Below, one piece after another: positions 1 through 7,711 of a DNA stretch of 23,239 bases. This stretch comes from an uncultured Bacteriovorax sp. GTDB taxonomy: Bacteria > Bdellovibrionota > Bacteriovoracia > Bacteriovoracales > Bacteriovoracaceae. The stretch spans positions 1 to 23,239 of the forward strand of contig CAMLRB010000030.1 of NCBI GenBank assembly GCA_946482295.1, written 5' to 3'. The notes below the pieces were generated by a model, which was not told the DNA's origin, searched no databases, and saw nothing but the letters and a program-made list of their open reading frames with translations. The position numbers and the translations under genes are program-made. Each line of letters starts with the position of its first letter. Position 1 is the stretch's first letter.

Positions 1-615
1 GAAAACATCAATTCCAATTTGGCGGGCGGGACCATCTTTCACTTCATCATTACCAATCATGAGGCATGTTGATGGATCTAGTGTTTTTAAAGTTTGTAAC
101 TCCTGATAATAGCCGAGATGCGGTTTAATTGCGCTCATATTTCCCGCGTGAGTAATGAACTCAAAATGTTCATGTTTAATTTCAGCAATCCCCATTCGAA
201 ACAAAACGACTTCTAACGGCCAGAGTGGGTTCGTGGCCAGAATCAATTGATAACGCTCTTTCGCCCAGGCGATGAACTCCTTAGCTTCATGAACGGCAAA
301 GAGAGAAGCACGCGCTCTCTCAAAAACTTTGAGACTAGTTTCTGTGAGAATCTTTTCTGATTCTTCAAGTGAACGACCACTTAGTTGACTAAAATAGACA
401 GTTGCCTTTATCCAATTAAATGTCCCGTTTTTTTGATGGGTCGTCTCTCGCATAGAGAGTTTTAGTCTATGAAGGATTGCTAGTCCTCTCCACCAGGGAA
501 ATCTATGTTCTCTCAGACAGCTAATGAAGTGAAAGATAAATAAGATCTGCAGAAGGATGGGGTGTGTTCCCAGGATCGTACCATCGAGATCAATTAAAAG
601 AGTCTTGTATTTCAT
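1..615 (-). CDS. HAD-family hydrolase/phosphatase (partial, C-terminus off left edge)
   Basis: This haloacid dehalogenase-superfamily protein probably removes phosphate from a small metabolite; the substrate cannot be read from the sequence. The 205 visible residues are open at the window edge. Motif I is DLDGT near residues 9-13 (nucleophile Asp9, general acid Asp11). Motif II is the Thr in LATN, motif III a Lys in the AIKPHLGYY stretch, and motif IV the acidic GNDEVKDG near the visible end. The region between motifs I and II is helical, as in a C1-cap HAD. The start at 615 lacks a clear ribosome binding site. An in-frame ATG at 660 has AAGG seven bases upstream and would add 15 residues, but family members normally begin right before motif I. 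It is divergent from the aminotransferase-reductase fusion, with 44-89 bases between starts, so shared regulation is possible but unproven. Confidence 0.85.
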   Translation of the reverse strand, partial: MKYKTLLIDLDGTILGTHPILLQILFIFHFISCLREHRFPWWRGLAILHRLKLSMRETTHQKNGTFNWIKATVYFSQLSGRSLEESEKILTETSLKVFERARASLFAVHEAKEFIAWAKERYQLILATNPLWPLEVVLFRMGIAEIKHEHFEFITHAGNMSAIKPHLGYYQELQTLKTLDPSTCLMIGNDEVKDGPARQIGIDVF

Positions 616-704
616 GCTTAGAGTGTGAAAGAAGTGCCCTCCGGTGAAAAGGTGCGCCATGCCTAAACCTTGCCAAGAAAGTTGGCCTGCGAGATCATTG
701 GGAG

Positions 705-3314
705 ATGAAAAATTTAGATGCTGATTTGTACCGCCAATATGTTCGTCCGGAATTGGGAAAAGTTCTCTCTGCTTTGCGCTTAGACAATGTCTACCATCGA
801 GCAGAGGGAGAATATCTCTTCACTCATATTGATCAGAAAGAAATTGCTGTTGTAGATTTTCTCGGCGGATTTGGAAGCACAATTCTCGGACACAATCACA
901 TTGACATTTTAAAGACAATAAATGAGGCCATGAAAGAAAAATGGCCGCAGCACTCACAAGCTTCGTTAAAAGTGCGAAGCGCTCACCTGGCTGAAAAACT
1001 AAATTCGGAAGTGAAGAGAAGATTAAAAGATGAGCGTGACTTCGTAACCACATTAGCGAACTCTGGCACAGAAGCGGTAGAAGTAGCACTCAAACATTGT
1101 CTACTTGAGTGGACTGAAAAACGAACACTCTTTATCAATAAAATTAAAGCACAAATGATTCACAAAAGAGTTCAAGGTGATATTAAAAAACACATTGAGC
1201 ACTATTTAGAAAAAGTGGAAAACCTCACACCTGTGATGATCTCCTTGGAAAAATCTTTCCATGGAAAAACATCCGGGGCAGTGGCCATGACGGCAAATTC
1301 TGCTTACAAAAAAATGTACCAGACTTCTCCTGTTGAAGTTCGTTTTTATTCACCTGAAGAAATGCCTGCGCTTGCAGAAATGATCATAGCTTCGGATGAA
1401 ACTTTAAAACTTTCTCCAGAGCTTTCTGTCTCGTTCAATCCCATTGCAGGATTTATTTATGAGCCTATTCAAGGGGAAGGGGGAATAGAAGAAATTCCAG
1501 AAGCTTTCTTGAAGGAAGTTGCTCGCAAGCTGAATAAGCGGCGTATTCCTCTTATCTGCGATGAAATTCAATCGGGACTTTTTCGAACGGGAAAATTTTT
1601 ATGTTCTGAGTGGTTTGGCATTAAGCCAGATTACATTTTATTGGGGAAAAGTTTAGGAGGAGGAGTCGCCAAGATTTCAGCTACGATGATCGCCCGTGAT
1701 CACTACGTTGATGATTTCGGATGGCTGCATACATCAACGTTTGCAGAAGATGATTGGTCTTCAGCAGTGGCATTGAAAACTTTAGAGACTCTCTTCTCAA
1801 ATGAACAACACATAGTGAAAAATGCGGAATCATTTGATAAAAAAATCCGTTCAGAAGTAGCAACCCTTCAAAAGAAATTTCCACATGTTTTGAATTTGGT
1901 CAAAGGCCGAGGTTTTTTTCTCGGCATTGAATTTAATTTTGGTGAAGAGGCTCCGCTCACAGATCTACTCAATGGTCTCTATGAACATGGCCATGCGACT
2001 TATCTTTACACTAGTTATTTGTTGCACCAACATCATGTGCGAGTTGGAGTCACATTAAGTGCTCCTGAAATTCTTCGTTTGGAGCCAAGCGCTTTTATAA
2101 GTGACGAAGGTATCCAAAAACTCATTAAAGGATTAACTCAGCTTTGCGATGTGCTTTCGAAACGCGAAAATTTAAGGCTTACTTCTCATTTGTGGGGACA
2201 AACTTTCTCGTCGGAACAACTTGAAACAGTATCGGATGCAAAAGCAAAAATTATTCCAGTCGAAAAAAGTAATCTTCTGCATATTGGATTTCTCACTCAT
2301 GTGGTTACGCCGGTTCAAGCACAGTCGTTAGACAAAGCTCTTGTTCATGTCGATCCACAAAACCTTGATCGTTTTTTAAAAAATTATGCTAATCAAGCAA
2401 CTCCCTTTCGTTATTTCCAAAAAATGATAAAGGGTGAAAACGGGAAAGAGATTGTTCTCAATCTTTATGGAATCATGCAGCCTTCATCCTATTTTGAATC
2501 GAGCCTTCGCGCTCAAGATTTTAAAGCGGCAAGACTTGTTCAAGAAGCAGTAAATCTCGCTGAGTCGCAAGGCATGAGTTATTTCGGACTTGGTCAATTC
2601 ACGAGCATCGTTTCAGAAAATGGATTACTTCTAAGATCTAAAAAAATGCCAATTACTACAGGAAATAGTCTCACTGCTGCGATGGCGATTGAGGCGATAA
2701 AGCATCTCTCGGAACAAAAGAAAATTGATCTAAAAAAAGCAACAATAGGTGTTGTTGGCTTTACCGGAAATATTTGTAACGTTCTTACTCAAGTTATTGC
2801 GGATGAAGTGACAAATCTAGTCCTTATTTCACGAAAAGAGAGTACCGAACAAAAAGTTTCCGAAGCGGTTGAACTTCTTCTGTCCAACACGAATTTGAAA
2901 AAAGAGAATCTCATTCTTACGAACGAACTATCAGAACTTAAACATTGCGAGATCGTCATCGTTGGAACAAATTCAGCCAATGAAATTATCAAGTCAGAAG
3001 ACATTAAAGAAGGAGCAATCGTTTTAGATATCTCCATTCCGAGCAATGTTCAATCAGATGTTAAAAAACGAAAAGATGTTACTTACCTGCAAGGTGGATT
3101 GGCCAAACTTCCTTTTGATCAAGTTGTAGATCATGCATGGGTTCCGCTGAAGACAGGGGATTGTTTTGCATGTATGGCAGAAACGATCGCCCTAGGACTT
3201 ATTCATAAAAAAGAATCATATTCCTTAGGGAGAATGAATAAACCCCAAGTTTTAGAATCTTTAAAGCTAGCACGTGAAACAGGCATCGTTCTTGGTGGAG
3301 TTCGTAAATACTAA
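705..3314 (+). CDS. Class III PLP aminotransferase fused to an acyl-ACP reductase (AAR)-like domain
   Basis: The fusion has 869 residues. Residues about 1-490 are a class III (ornithine/omega-amino acid type) aminotransferase: SGTEAVEVAL binds the PLP phosphate, Asp286 in CDEIQSGLFRTG pairs with the PLP ring nitrogen, and Lys315 in LLGKSLGGG forms the Schiff base. Residues about 524-869 match cyanobacterial long-chain acyl-ACP reductase along their length: an IGFLTHV start, a FTSIVSENG segment, ITTGNS, a Rossmann loop at 682-691, and Cys823 in CFACMAE, 46 residues from the end, where the acyl-thioester cysteine of AAR lies. I infer acyl-ACP (or acyl-CoA) to fatty aldehyde with NADPH, then transamination to a primary amine. 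Tambjamine TamH and prodigiosin PigE are reductase/aminotransferase didomain precedents. The third Rossmann glycine is Cys691. The start follows GGGAG with almost no spacer; no better in-frame start exists back to a stop at 645-647. It overlaps the next gene by one base. Confidence 0.9.
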   Translation: MKNLDADLYRQYVRPELGKVLSALRLDNVYHRAEGEYLFTHIDQKEIAVVDFLGGFGSTILGHNHIDILKTINEAMKEKWPQHSQASLKVRSAHLAEKLNSEVKRRLKDERDFVTTLANSGTEAVEVALKHCLLEWTEKRTLFINKIKAQMIHKRVQGDIKKHIEHYLEKVENLTPVMISLEKSFHGKTSGAVAMTANSAYKKMYQTSPVEVRFYSPEEMPALAEMIIASDETLKLSPELSVSFNPIAGFIYEPIQGEGGIEEIPEAFLKEVARKLNKRRIPLICDEIQSGLFRTGKFLCSEWFGIKPDYILLGKSLGGGVAKISATMIARDHYVDDFGWLHTSTFAEDDWSSAVALKTLETLFSNEQHIVKNAESFDKKIRSEVATLQKKFPHVLNLVKGRGFFLGIEFNFGEEAPLTDLLNGLYEHGHATYLYTSYLLHQHHVRVGVTLSAPEILRLEPSAFISDEGIQKLIKGLTQLCDVLSKRENLRLTSHLWGQTFSSEQLETVSDAKAKIIPVEKSNLLHIGFLTHVVTPVQAQSLDKALVHVDPQNLDRFLKNYANQATPFRYFQKMIKGENGKEIVLNLYGIMQPSSYFESSLRAQDFKAARLVQEAVNLAESQGMSYFGLGQFTSIVSENGLLLRSKKMPITTGNSLTAAMAIEAIKHLSEQKKIDLKKATIGVVGFTGNICNVLTQVIADEVTNLVLISRKESTEQKVSEAVELLLSNTNLKKENLILTNELSELKHCEIVIVGTNSANEIIKSEDIKEGAIVLDISIPSNVQSDVKKRKDVTYLQGGLAKLPFDQVVDHAWVPLKTGDCFACMAETIALGLIHKKESYSLGRMNKPQVLESLKLARETGIVLGGVRKY

Positions 3315-3862
3315 TGAATATTTTTGGAATTTTTATTATTGCTCTCTTGTCAATGTTTACGGCCCTAAAGTTGTGCGGTCAAGACTTTTGGGTCTTATGG
3401 GTTGTAGGACAATTCACACTTGGAGCGTCGATTACACTATGGTTTAAACTTCTTCAAAGTTTTGCAGCAGGGAAGGAGATCAAGTATCATTGGCTTAATC
3501 TCATTGGCGGACACATTGCCAGTTTTTTTGTTGTTTTACCCTTTAATCAATTCCGTTATCAAACTCCTCAGGCCATTCCGCTGGAGAAAAAGTTTTTTCC
3601 TCCCCTCAACGTTATGTTGTATTCGATGAAAAACTTTTGGAATATTAAAAAATTATTTAATCTTTTCCCAGATAAAAAAATTCGATTTCAATTCATCTTA
3701 AGTATCTTTGTTATGAATTTTCTCTTTTTCTATGTGATTCCGACGACAGATCAATTTTGGAAGAAACATATCGTAGGTTATCTTCTTTTTTTAGTGGCAG
3801 CAGAAAGAATTATTGAGCGTCAGCAAGCAGCCGAATCGCAAGATCTTGCGCCTGAACTCTAA
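3314..3862 (+). CDS. Small multi-pass inner-membrane protein, function unknown
   Basis: I do not recognise this 182-residue protein. It has about five hydrophobic segments: residues 3-23, 27-48, 62-80, 127-145 and 150-166. A basic stretch lies between the third and fourth (KKFF, KNFWNIKK, PDKKIR), and the tail is short and acidic. The start codon overlaps the stop of the aminotransferase-reductase fusion (TAATG), so the two are translationally coupled and probably serve one process. A membrane partner for a lipid-like amine product (export, anchoring or further modification) is a reasonable guess, but no catalytic motif is visible. The last 53 bases overlap the 3' end of the convergent FAD-binding gene, and the polar C-terminal residues (RQQAAESQDLAPEL) are encoded there. 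Coding status is well supported by coupling and consistent hydrophobicity; function is not. Confidence 0.75.
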   Translation: MNIFGIFIIALLSMFTALKLCGQDFWVLWVVGQFTLGASITLWFKLLQSFAAGKEIKYHWLNLIGGHIASFFVVLPFNQFRYQTPQAIPLEKKFFPPLNVMLYSMKNFWNIKKLFNLFPDKKIRFQFILSIFVMNFLFFYVIPTTDQFWKKHIVGYLLFLVAAERIIERQQAAESQDLAPEL

Positions 3863-4982
3863 GTTCAGGCACCGCTGTTGTTTCCCATAATTCACCACGT
3901 TTAAGGGCCCCTATTGTGTGTGCCCAAGGCTGGAGACTTTTCACTCCTAAATTAAAGTGATCAGCTTGAACAACACCCTTAGCGATCAACTTCGTAATCA
4001 TCGGATTTGAAAACAAAGAAAGACCTTCACAGCGAAGAACATTCTTTGTTTGAGCTTTGAAAGGTTTGAAACCGATCGCTTTTACTTCAAGCTGACCTTT
4101 TTCAATGAGATTCGAAAGAATTTTGTGATGCAATGGTGAGAGTCGGTGACGATGAGAGTCCCAATATGGACGAACATATCGGAGAAACTGACTTTTTTCA
4201 TGTTCACTAAATTTTTGCCAGAGTTTCTGAGCGTGAGGACGAACAGCATCGAAAACTAAACGCCAATCATATTTTTTGCATTCAAGATGAATGAAAGAAA
4301 CGAGGGAAGAAAATTTGAAAGTAAGCAAATCTGTATATTGTGGACGAACAATGTCGCTTGGAAATAAGACATGCGGTCGTGGAAGTAATCCACGTCGAGA
4401 GACAACTGTTATTTTGCTCGTATAGTTTTGAGCAATGAGTGTCACGACAGCATCAACCATAGAGAGCCCACTTCCAAAGATGGTAAGCGGACCTTGCATT
4501 TTTTGAAGTTGTCCTAAATTCTCAAGTGGAGGTGTCAGTCCAATGGCCAAAACAAGTTCATCAAAATAGACAGGAAGATTTTTGCTAAGAAGAAGAAGTT
4601 TTCTATCTGGTGTGATGTTAATAACTTCATCTTTAATGAGTTTAACCTTAACCATTCCTTTACAGCTGACAATGGCCTCTTCTAAGAGTTCTTCTAGGTA
4701 GTCACCATAGTATTTGCGAGAGACAAATTCATGAGGTTCAGCATGAATATCTTTTGATTTTAACCAATCATAAAAATGGTCCACACGATCGGGAAAAGCC
4801 CCCATTTGATTTGCGCGAACATTTAAGAGAAGAGTGTTATTCAAATCAGCGTAAGCGGGCCCACGAGCAAAATCATTTTTTTCGATAAGATAAAGTTGCA
4901 TCGGTTTAGTGGCCCTTTTCATCAATTGAATGGCCACCATTGTTCCGGAAAAACCTGCACCTAGTATTACAATAGACTTCAT
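3810..4982 (-). CDS. FAD/NAD(P)-binding oxidoreductase (FAD_NAD_binding_9 / YdhS-like)
   Basis: This protein of 390 residues begins with a Rossmann FAD-binding motif (VILGAGFSG, residues 5-13) followed by an acidic end of beta-2 (LIEKND), as in the COG4529/YdhS-like family of flavoproteins resembling N-hydroxylating monooxygenases. A second dinucleotide-binding segment is FGSGLSMVDAVV (residues about 195-206), suited to NAD(P)H. Substrate and reaction are unknown. I chose the ATG at 4982 because the flavin motif follows at once and because ATGA overlaps the stop of the upstream cysNC gene by four bases, the usual sign of translational coupling. A longer in-frame version to 5030 would add 16 basic residues and overlap cysNC by 52 bases; I consider it unlikely. 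Its operon position implies a job linked to activated sulfate or to the same regulatory programme, but this is inference. Confidence 0.8.
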   Translation of the reverse strand: MKSIVILGAGFSGTMVAIQLMKRATKPMQLYLIEKNDFARGPAYADLNNTLLLNVRANQMGAFPDRVDHFYDWLKSKDIHAEPHEFVSRKYYGDYLEELLEEAIVSCKGMVKVKLIKDEVINITPDRKLLLLSKNLPVYFDELVLAIGLTPPLENLGQLQKMQGPLTIFGSGLSMVDAVVTLIAQNYTSKITVVSRRGLLPRPHVLFPSDIVRPQYTDLLTFKFSSLVSFIHLECKKYDWRLVFDAVRPHAQKLWQKFSEHEKSQFLRYVRPYWDSHRHRLSPLHHKILSNLIEKGQLEVKAIGFKPFKAQTKNVLRCEGLSLFSNPMITKLIAKGVVQADHFNLGVKSLQPWAHTIGALKRGELWETTAVPELRVQAQDLAIRLLADAQ

Positions 4983-6826
4983 TCGAAAAGTCCGCGTTTT
5001 TCTAAGAGTCTCATAATTTGATCTACGCATTGAGAGAGATTTAATTGGGACGTGTTTAGAACAATTTCTGCTTTTTTAGGTATTTGATATTCAGAATCGA
5101 TGCCGGTAAAACCTTTAATTTCACCTTTACGTGCTTTTTTGTAGAGGCCTTTGGTATCTCGTCTTTCACATTCTTCTAAACTGCAGTCCACGAAAATTTC
5201 AATGAACTCAACGTTGGGCATGAGTGAGCGCACCATTTGTCGATCTTGTTCAAACGGTGAAATAAGCGCGGCGATAGCGAAAGCTCCAGATTCGGCGATA
5301 AGTTTTGCCACTTCGCCAGTTCGTCTGATATTTTCTTTACGGTCTTCAGCAGAAAATCCCAAATCTTTACAAATTCCTTTACGAAGATTGTCGCCATCCA
5401 GAACAATTGAATGAGCATTTCGTTGAAAAAGTATTTTCTCAAGTTCTTTCGCGATTGTAGATTTACCCGCTCCTGATAATCCCGTTAGCCATAAAACGGC
5501 GCCTTGGTGTCCAAAGCGATCTGTACGTTCCTTTCGACTAACGTGTCCGGTTTCCCTGAAGACTTGAATGGTGTTTGGATTGAGAACAACTCCTCCGCCC
5601 ACAATGCGGTGATCATCAAGAAGAACAAATCGTCCGGTATTTTCGAATTGCTGAAAAGAGTCGCACACGATTCCTTTTTGAAGCTTGAGGATCGCTTCGG
5701 CCGCTTCATGGGGTTCTAGTTTGTCGGCTTCTGATGAACTGATAGCATCCACAGCGGGATTGAAGATATTAAAGAGAGTCTCTACTTTGCATTCACTTTC
5801 TTGGGTGAGCATTTTGAATTTATAATTTTTCCCTTTTTCTAAGGTCTTTGGTGACATCCAAAAAAGAGAAACATGCATCTGATGAGAAAGCATGGGGGAA
5901 CTTTCATGATCTTTAAATCCTACTTCTCCGCGTTCGAGAAAGAGGGGATCGTGGAGAGTGAATCCAACTGATGTGCCAGTAGATGCCGAGAGTGGTTTCA
6001 CGGCCGTATTCCACGATTCAATACTTTTGATTGTTGATGAAGACCCACTTGGAAGAAATTTAATTTTATCACCGACGTTCAGCTGACCGTTTTCAATTTT
6101 TCCAGCATAAATGCGATTGTCATCAAACTTATAAACATCTTGCAATGAAAAACGTAGATGGTCGTTCATTGCTTTTTTTGTCGACGCGAGAGAGAGTAAT
6201 GTTTCAGCGAGAGGTTCACCTAGATACCAAGAGAGTTTTTTACTTTTACTTAATAAGTTTTCACCCATAAAGGCAGAAACTGGAATAACGTTAAAAGCTG
6301 TAGCTTTGAAAGACTTTAAAATTCCTGAAACTTCCTTGTGCAGTTTTTCAAAATGATCTTGAGAAAATGAAACAAGATCCATTTTATTAATAACGACTAC
6401 GATTTGTTTGATTCCCAACATTGTAAGAATATAAGCGTGACGTTTAAACTGTTCGCGCACACCTTCCGCAGCATCAAGCATAATGAGAGCAACGTCTGCT
6501 GTTGAGGCGCCGCTGATCATATTTTTTAAAAATTCTTTATGACCGGGAGTATCGATAATCAGAAAATCTTTTTCTTTATAGGTCCAAGGTATTTCTGTTT
6601 TATCAATCGTTATTCCTTCCTTCTGTTCTTCTTCAAAAGCATCCAGCAAAAAAGCAAATTCAAATTTCTTTCCGGAATTTGCACAAATGCTTTTTACTTT
6701 TTCTATTCGCTCCGGAAATATTTGACCTGTATCTGATAACAATCTCCCCACTAGAGTGGATTTACCATGATCAACATGTCCAGCAATGACAACTCGAAGA
6801 TTCAGGGAGGACAGATGGATATTCAA
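4979..6826 (-). CDS. cysNC: Bifunctional CysN-like sulfate adenylyltransferase GTPase / adenylylsulfate kinase fusion
   Basis: The fusion has 615 residues. Residues 10-430 are an EF-Tu-like GTPase of the CysN group: G1 GHVDHGKST (16-24), EGITID (70-75), G3 DTPGH (92-96), G4 NKMD (147-150), then beta-barrel domains. Residues 435-615 are APS kinase (CysC): P-loop GLSGAGKST (449-457), LDGDN (476-480), and ISPFEQDR with Ser523 at the phospho-acceptor position. Together they would drive ATP sulfurylase chemistry (with a CysD partner) and phosphorylate APS to PAPS for assimilation or sulfotransferases. The G1 loop is GHVDHGKS rather than the GSVDDGKS of enterobacterial CysN, so it belongs to a separate CysN-like lineage. 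No cysD or cysH lies in the window. The start is TTG at 6826, with TGAGAA about seven bases upstream; no ATG precedes the G1 motif. The first four codons overlap the divergent gene at 6815. The FAD-protein gene follows, overlapping by four bases. Confidence 0.9.
   Translation of the reverse strand: MNIHLSSLNLRVVIAGHVDHGKSTLVGRLLSDTGQIFPERIEKVKSICANSGKKFEFAFLLDAFEEEQKEGITIDKTEIPWTYKEKDFLIIDTPGHKEFLKNMISGASTADVALIMLDAAEGVREQFKRHAYILTMLGIKQIVVVINKMDLVSFSQDHFEKLHKEVSGILKSFKATAFNVIPVSAFMGENLLSKSKKLSWYLGEPLAETLLSLASTKKAMNDHLRFSLQDVYKFDDNRIYAGKIENGQLNVGDKIKFLPSGSSSTIKSIESWNTAVKPLSASTGTSVGFTLHDPLFLERGEVGFKDHESSPMLSHQMHVSLFWMSPKTLEKGKNYKFKMLTQESECKVETLFNIFNPAVDAISSSEADKLEPHEAAEAILKLQKGIVCDSFQQFENTGRFVLLDDHRIVGGGVVLNPNTIQVFRETGHVSRKERTDRFGHQGAVLWLTGLSGAGKSTIAKELEKILFQRNAHSIVLDGDNLRKGICKDLGFSAEDRKENIRRTGEVAKLIAESGAFAIAALISPFEQDRQMVRSLMPNVEFIEIFVDCSLEECERRDTKGLYKKARKGEIKGFTGIDSEYQIPKKAEIVLNTSQLNLSQCVDQIMRLLEKRGLFE
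6804..6810 (+). promoter_or_regulatory. Strong Shine-Dalgarno that fixes the start at 6815
   Basis: AGGGAGG lies four bases before the ATG at 6815. It sits inside the opposite-strand cysNC coding region. It favours 6815 over the in-frame ATGs at 6767 and 6776, which lack such a site and would extend a further 48 or 39 bases into cysNC. Confidence 0.7.
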
Positions 6827-7150
6827 AAAACAATTCTCAGTCAGTACATGCTTTTAAATAACAAACCAACGTTCAAGCAGATCGCCGCAGATACCGGCAT
6901 TCAAACGACGAGAGTTTTTCGTCTTTTTAACGGCAGCACAATGAAACTTTCCGAATACCAAATCTTTAACCGCAAAGTGAAAGAAAAGATGGGATTGACG
7001 GGCGGATTAGAAGACATCGCTTTTGAATGTTCAATGAAACTTTCACCGGAATCAATAAAAGAACTAGAGGTATTTCTTAAAAGAAAGATTTCGATGTGGA
7101 CCCTCACTCAAATCGAAAAACAAACTAAATTTTCAACTTACACAGCATAA
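6815..7150 (+). CDS. Small HTH-like protein, function unknown
   Basis: This 111-residue protein has a helix-turn-helix-like segment: TFKQIAADTG followed by IQTTRVFRLFNGSTMKLSEY (residues about 19-48). This resembles the Xre/Cro pattern in which a recognition helix ends in an R-x-x-N-G turn. The C-terminal half is helical and lysine-rich with no enzyme motif. DNA binding is therefore plausible but unproven. It was placed at 6815 because of the strong AGGGAGG ribosome binding site. It overlaps the divergent cysNC start by 12 bases, so its promoter must lie inside cysNC. It is followed 21 bases later by a second small protein with a winged-helix-like start, and the two probably form an operon. 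The arrangement recalls small HTH families expanded in Bdellovibrio relatives, but I cannot assign a family. Confidence 0.7.
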   Translation: MDIQKTILSQYMLLNNKPTFKQIAADTGIQTTRVFRLFNGSTMKLSEYQIFNRKVKEKMGLTGGLEDIAFECSMKLSPESIKELEVFLKRKISMWTLTQIEKQTKFSTYTA

Positions 7151-7171
7151 CTAACGCCAGGAGTTAAAACC

Positions 7172-7693
7172 ATGAAAGACGGATTATTAATGATCGAGAG
7201 AATTGTAATTGAGTCCCTTAGTAAGAAAGAAAAGAACATTCAAGAGATTGAAATTGATACGAATTTGTCTCACGGACTACTGTTAAACATCTTGCCTAAC
7301 CTTTTGATGAAAAACATGATCCGATATCAAAGAGGTACATATTCCATTGATAAAGAAAGCTGCTTTCAATGGTTAGGTGAAGTCAATAAAAAGGAAAATA
7401 TAAAGGAGGAAGCTAAGGAAATATTCACATCGCTAGTAAACCAATACTTCAGTGAAGATTTGGCCGTCCAAAAAGTCAGCGGACCACAACTAAAAATCCA
7501 AAAAATGTGGTTAACCCGAGACGAAGAACTCATTCTCAAATCCCATATGGCCACCCTTGAGGGATTTTTCCAGAGTGTGAAACAGGCAAGAAAACAAAAT
7601 CCACAGAGAGAAAAGACCTGTGAGCAACGAGTGGTGATCTGGGGATTGTCCCAATATTCGGATTTGGTTGATGGGGCCTTGAGAGCGGTCTAA
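7172..7693 (+). CDS. Hypothetical protein with winged-helix-like N-terminus
   Basis: I do not recognise the family of this 173-residue protein. Residues about 5-55 (two helices, then LSHGLLLNILPNLLMKNMIRYQRGTYSI, split here only as a pattern) look like a winged-helix fold. Helix two and the recognition helix are followed by a beta-wing with Arg/Tyr, as in MarR- or TIGR02147-like regulators. The remainder is helical: a linker rich in Lys/Glu (residues 68-90), then a TRDEELILKSHMATLEGFF helix. AGGAG precedes the ATG by about eight bases. It sits 21 bases after the HTH-like gene at 6815 and probably shares its transcript. A regulatory role is inferred from the fold resemblance only. No terminator with a GC stem follows; an AT-only palindrome lies just downstream. 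Confidence 0.65.
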   Translation: MKDGLLMIERIVIESLSKKEKNIQEIEIDTNLSHGLLLNILPNLLMKNMIRYQRGTYSIDKESCFQWLGEVNKKENIKEEAKEIFTSLVNQYFSEDLAVQKVSGPQLKIQKMWLTRDEELILKSHMATLEGFFQSVKQARKQNPQREKTCEQRVVIWGLSQYSDLVDGALRAV

Positions 7694-7694
7694 A

Positions 7695-7711
7695 AAATTT
7701 TTCAAAAATTT
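7695..7711. promoter_or_regulatory. AT-only palindrome upstream of the lipoprotein promoter (UP-element-like tract)
   Basis: AAATTTTT and AAAAATTT form perfect 8-bp arms around one C, within a nearly pure A/T tract from 7691 to 7720. It ends about a dozen bases before the TTGACT box. Its position fits an UP element for RNA polymerase alpha subunits; it is too AT-rich to be a good terminator. Confidence 0.35.

Noticed and set aside
659..724. A 21-codon plus-strand reading frame (ATG at 659) overlapping the start of the fusion gene, as a possible leader peptide.
   Set aside because: No distinctive composition such as a run of regulatory codons and no attenuator hairpin; ordinary chance length.
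705..3314. The C-terminal half of the fusion as a shikimate dehydrogenase-like domain.
   Set aside because: The TTGNS segment, the CFACMAE cysteine and its distance from the C-terminus fit acyl-ACP reductase much better.
4983..5030. A longer start for the FAD-binding protein, adding 16 residues.
   Set aside because: The added residues are basic and unconserved-looking, lie wholly inside cysNC, and ATGA overlap at 4979-4982 gives a natural coupled start.
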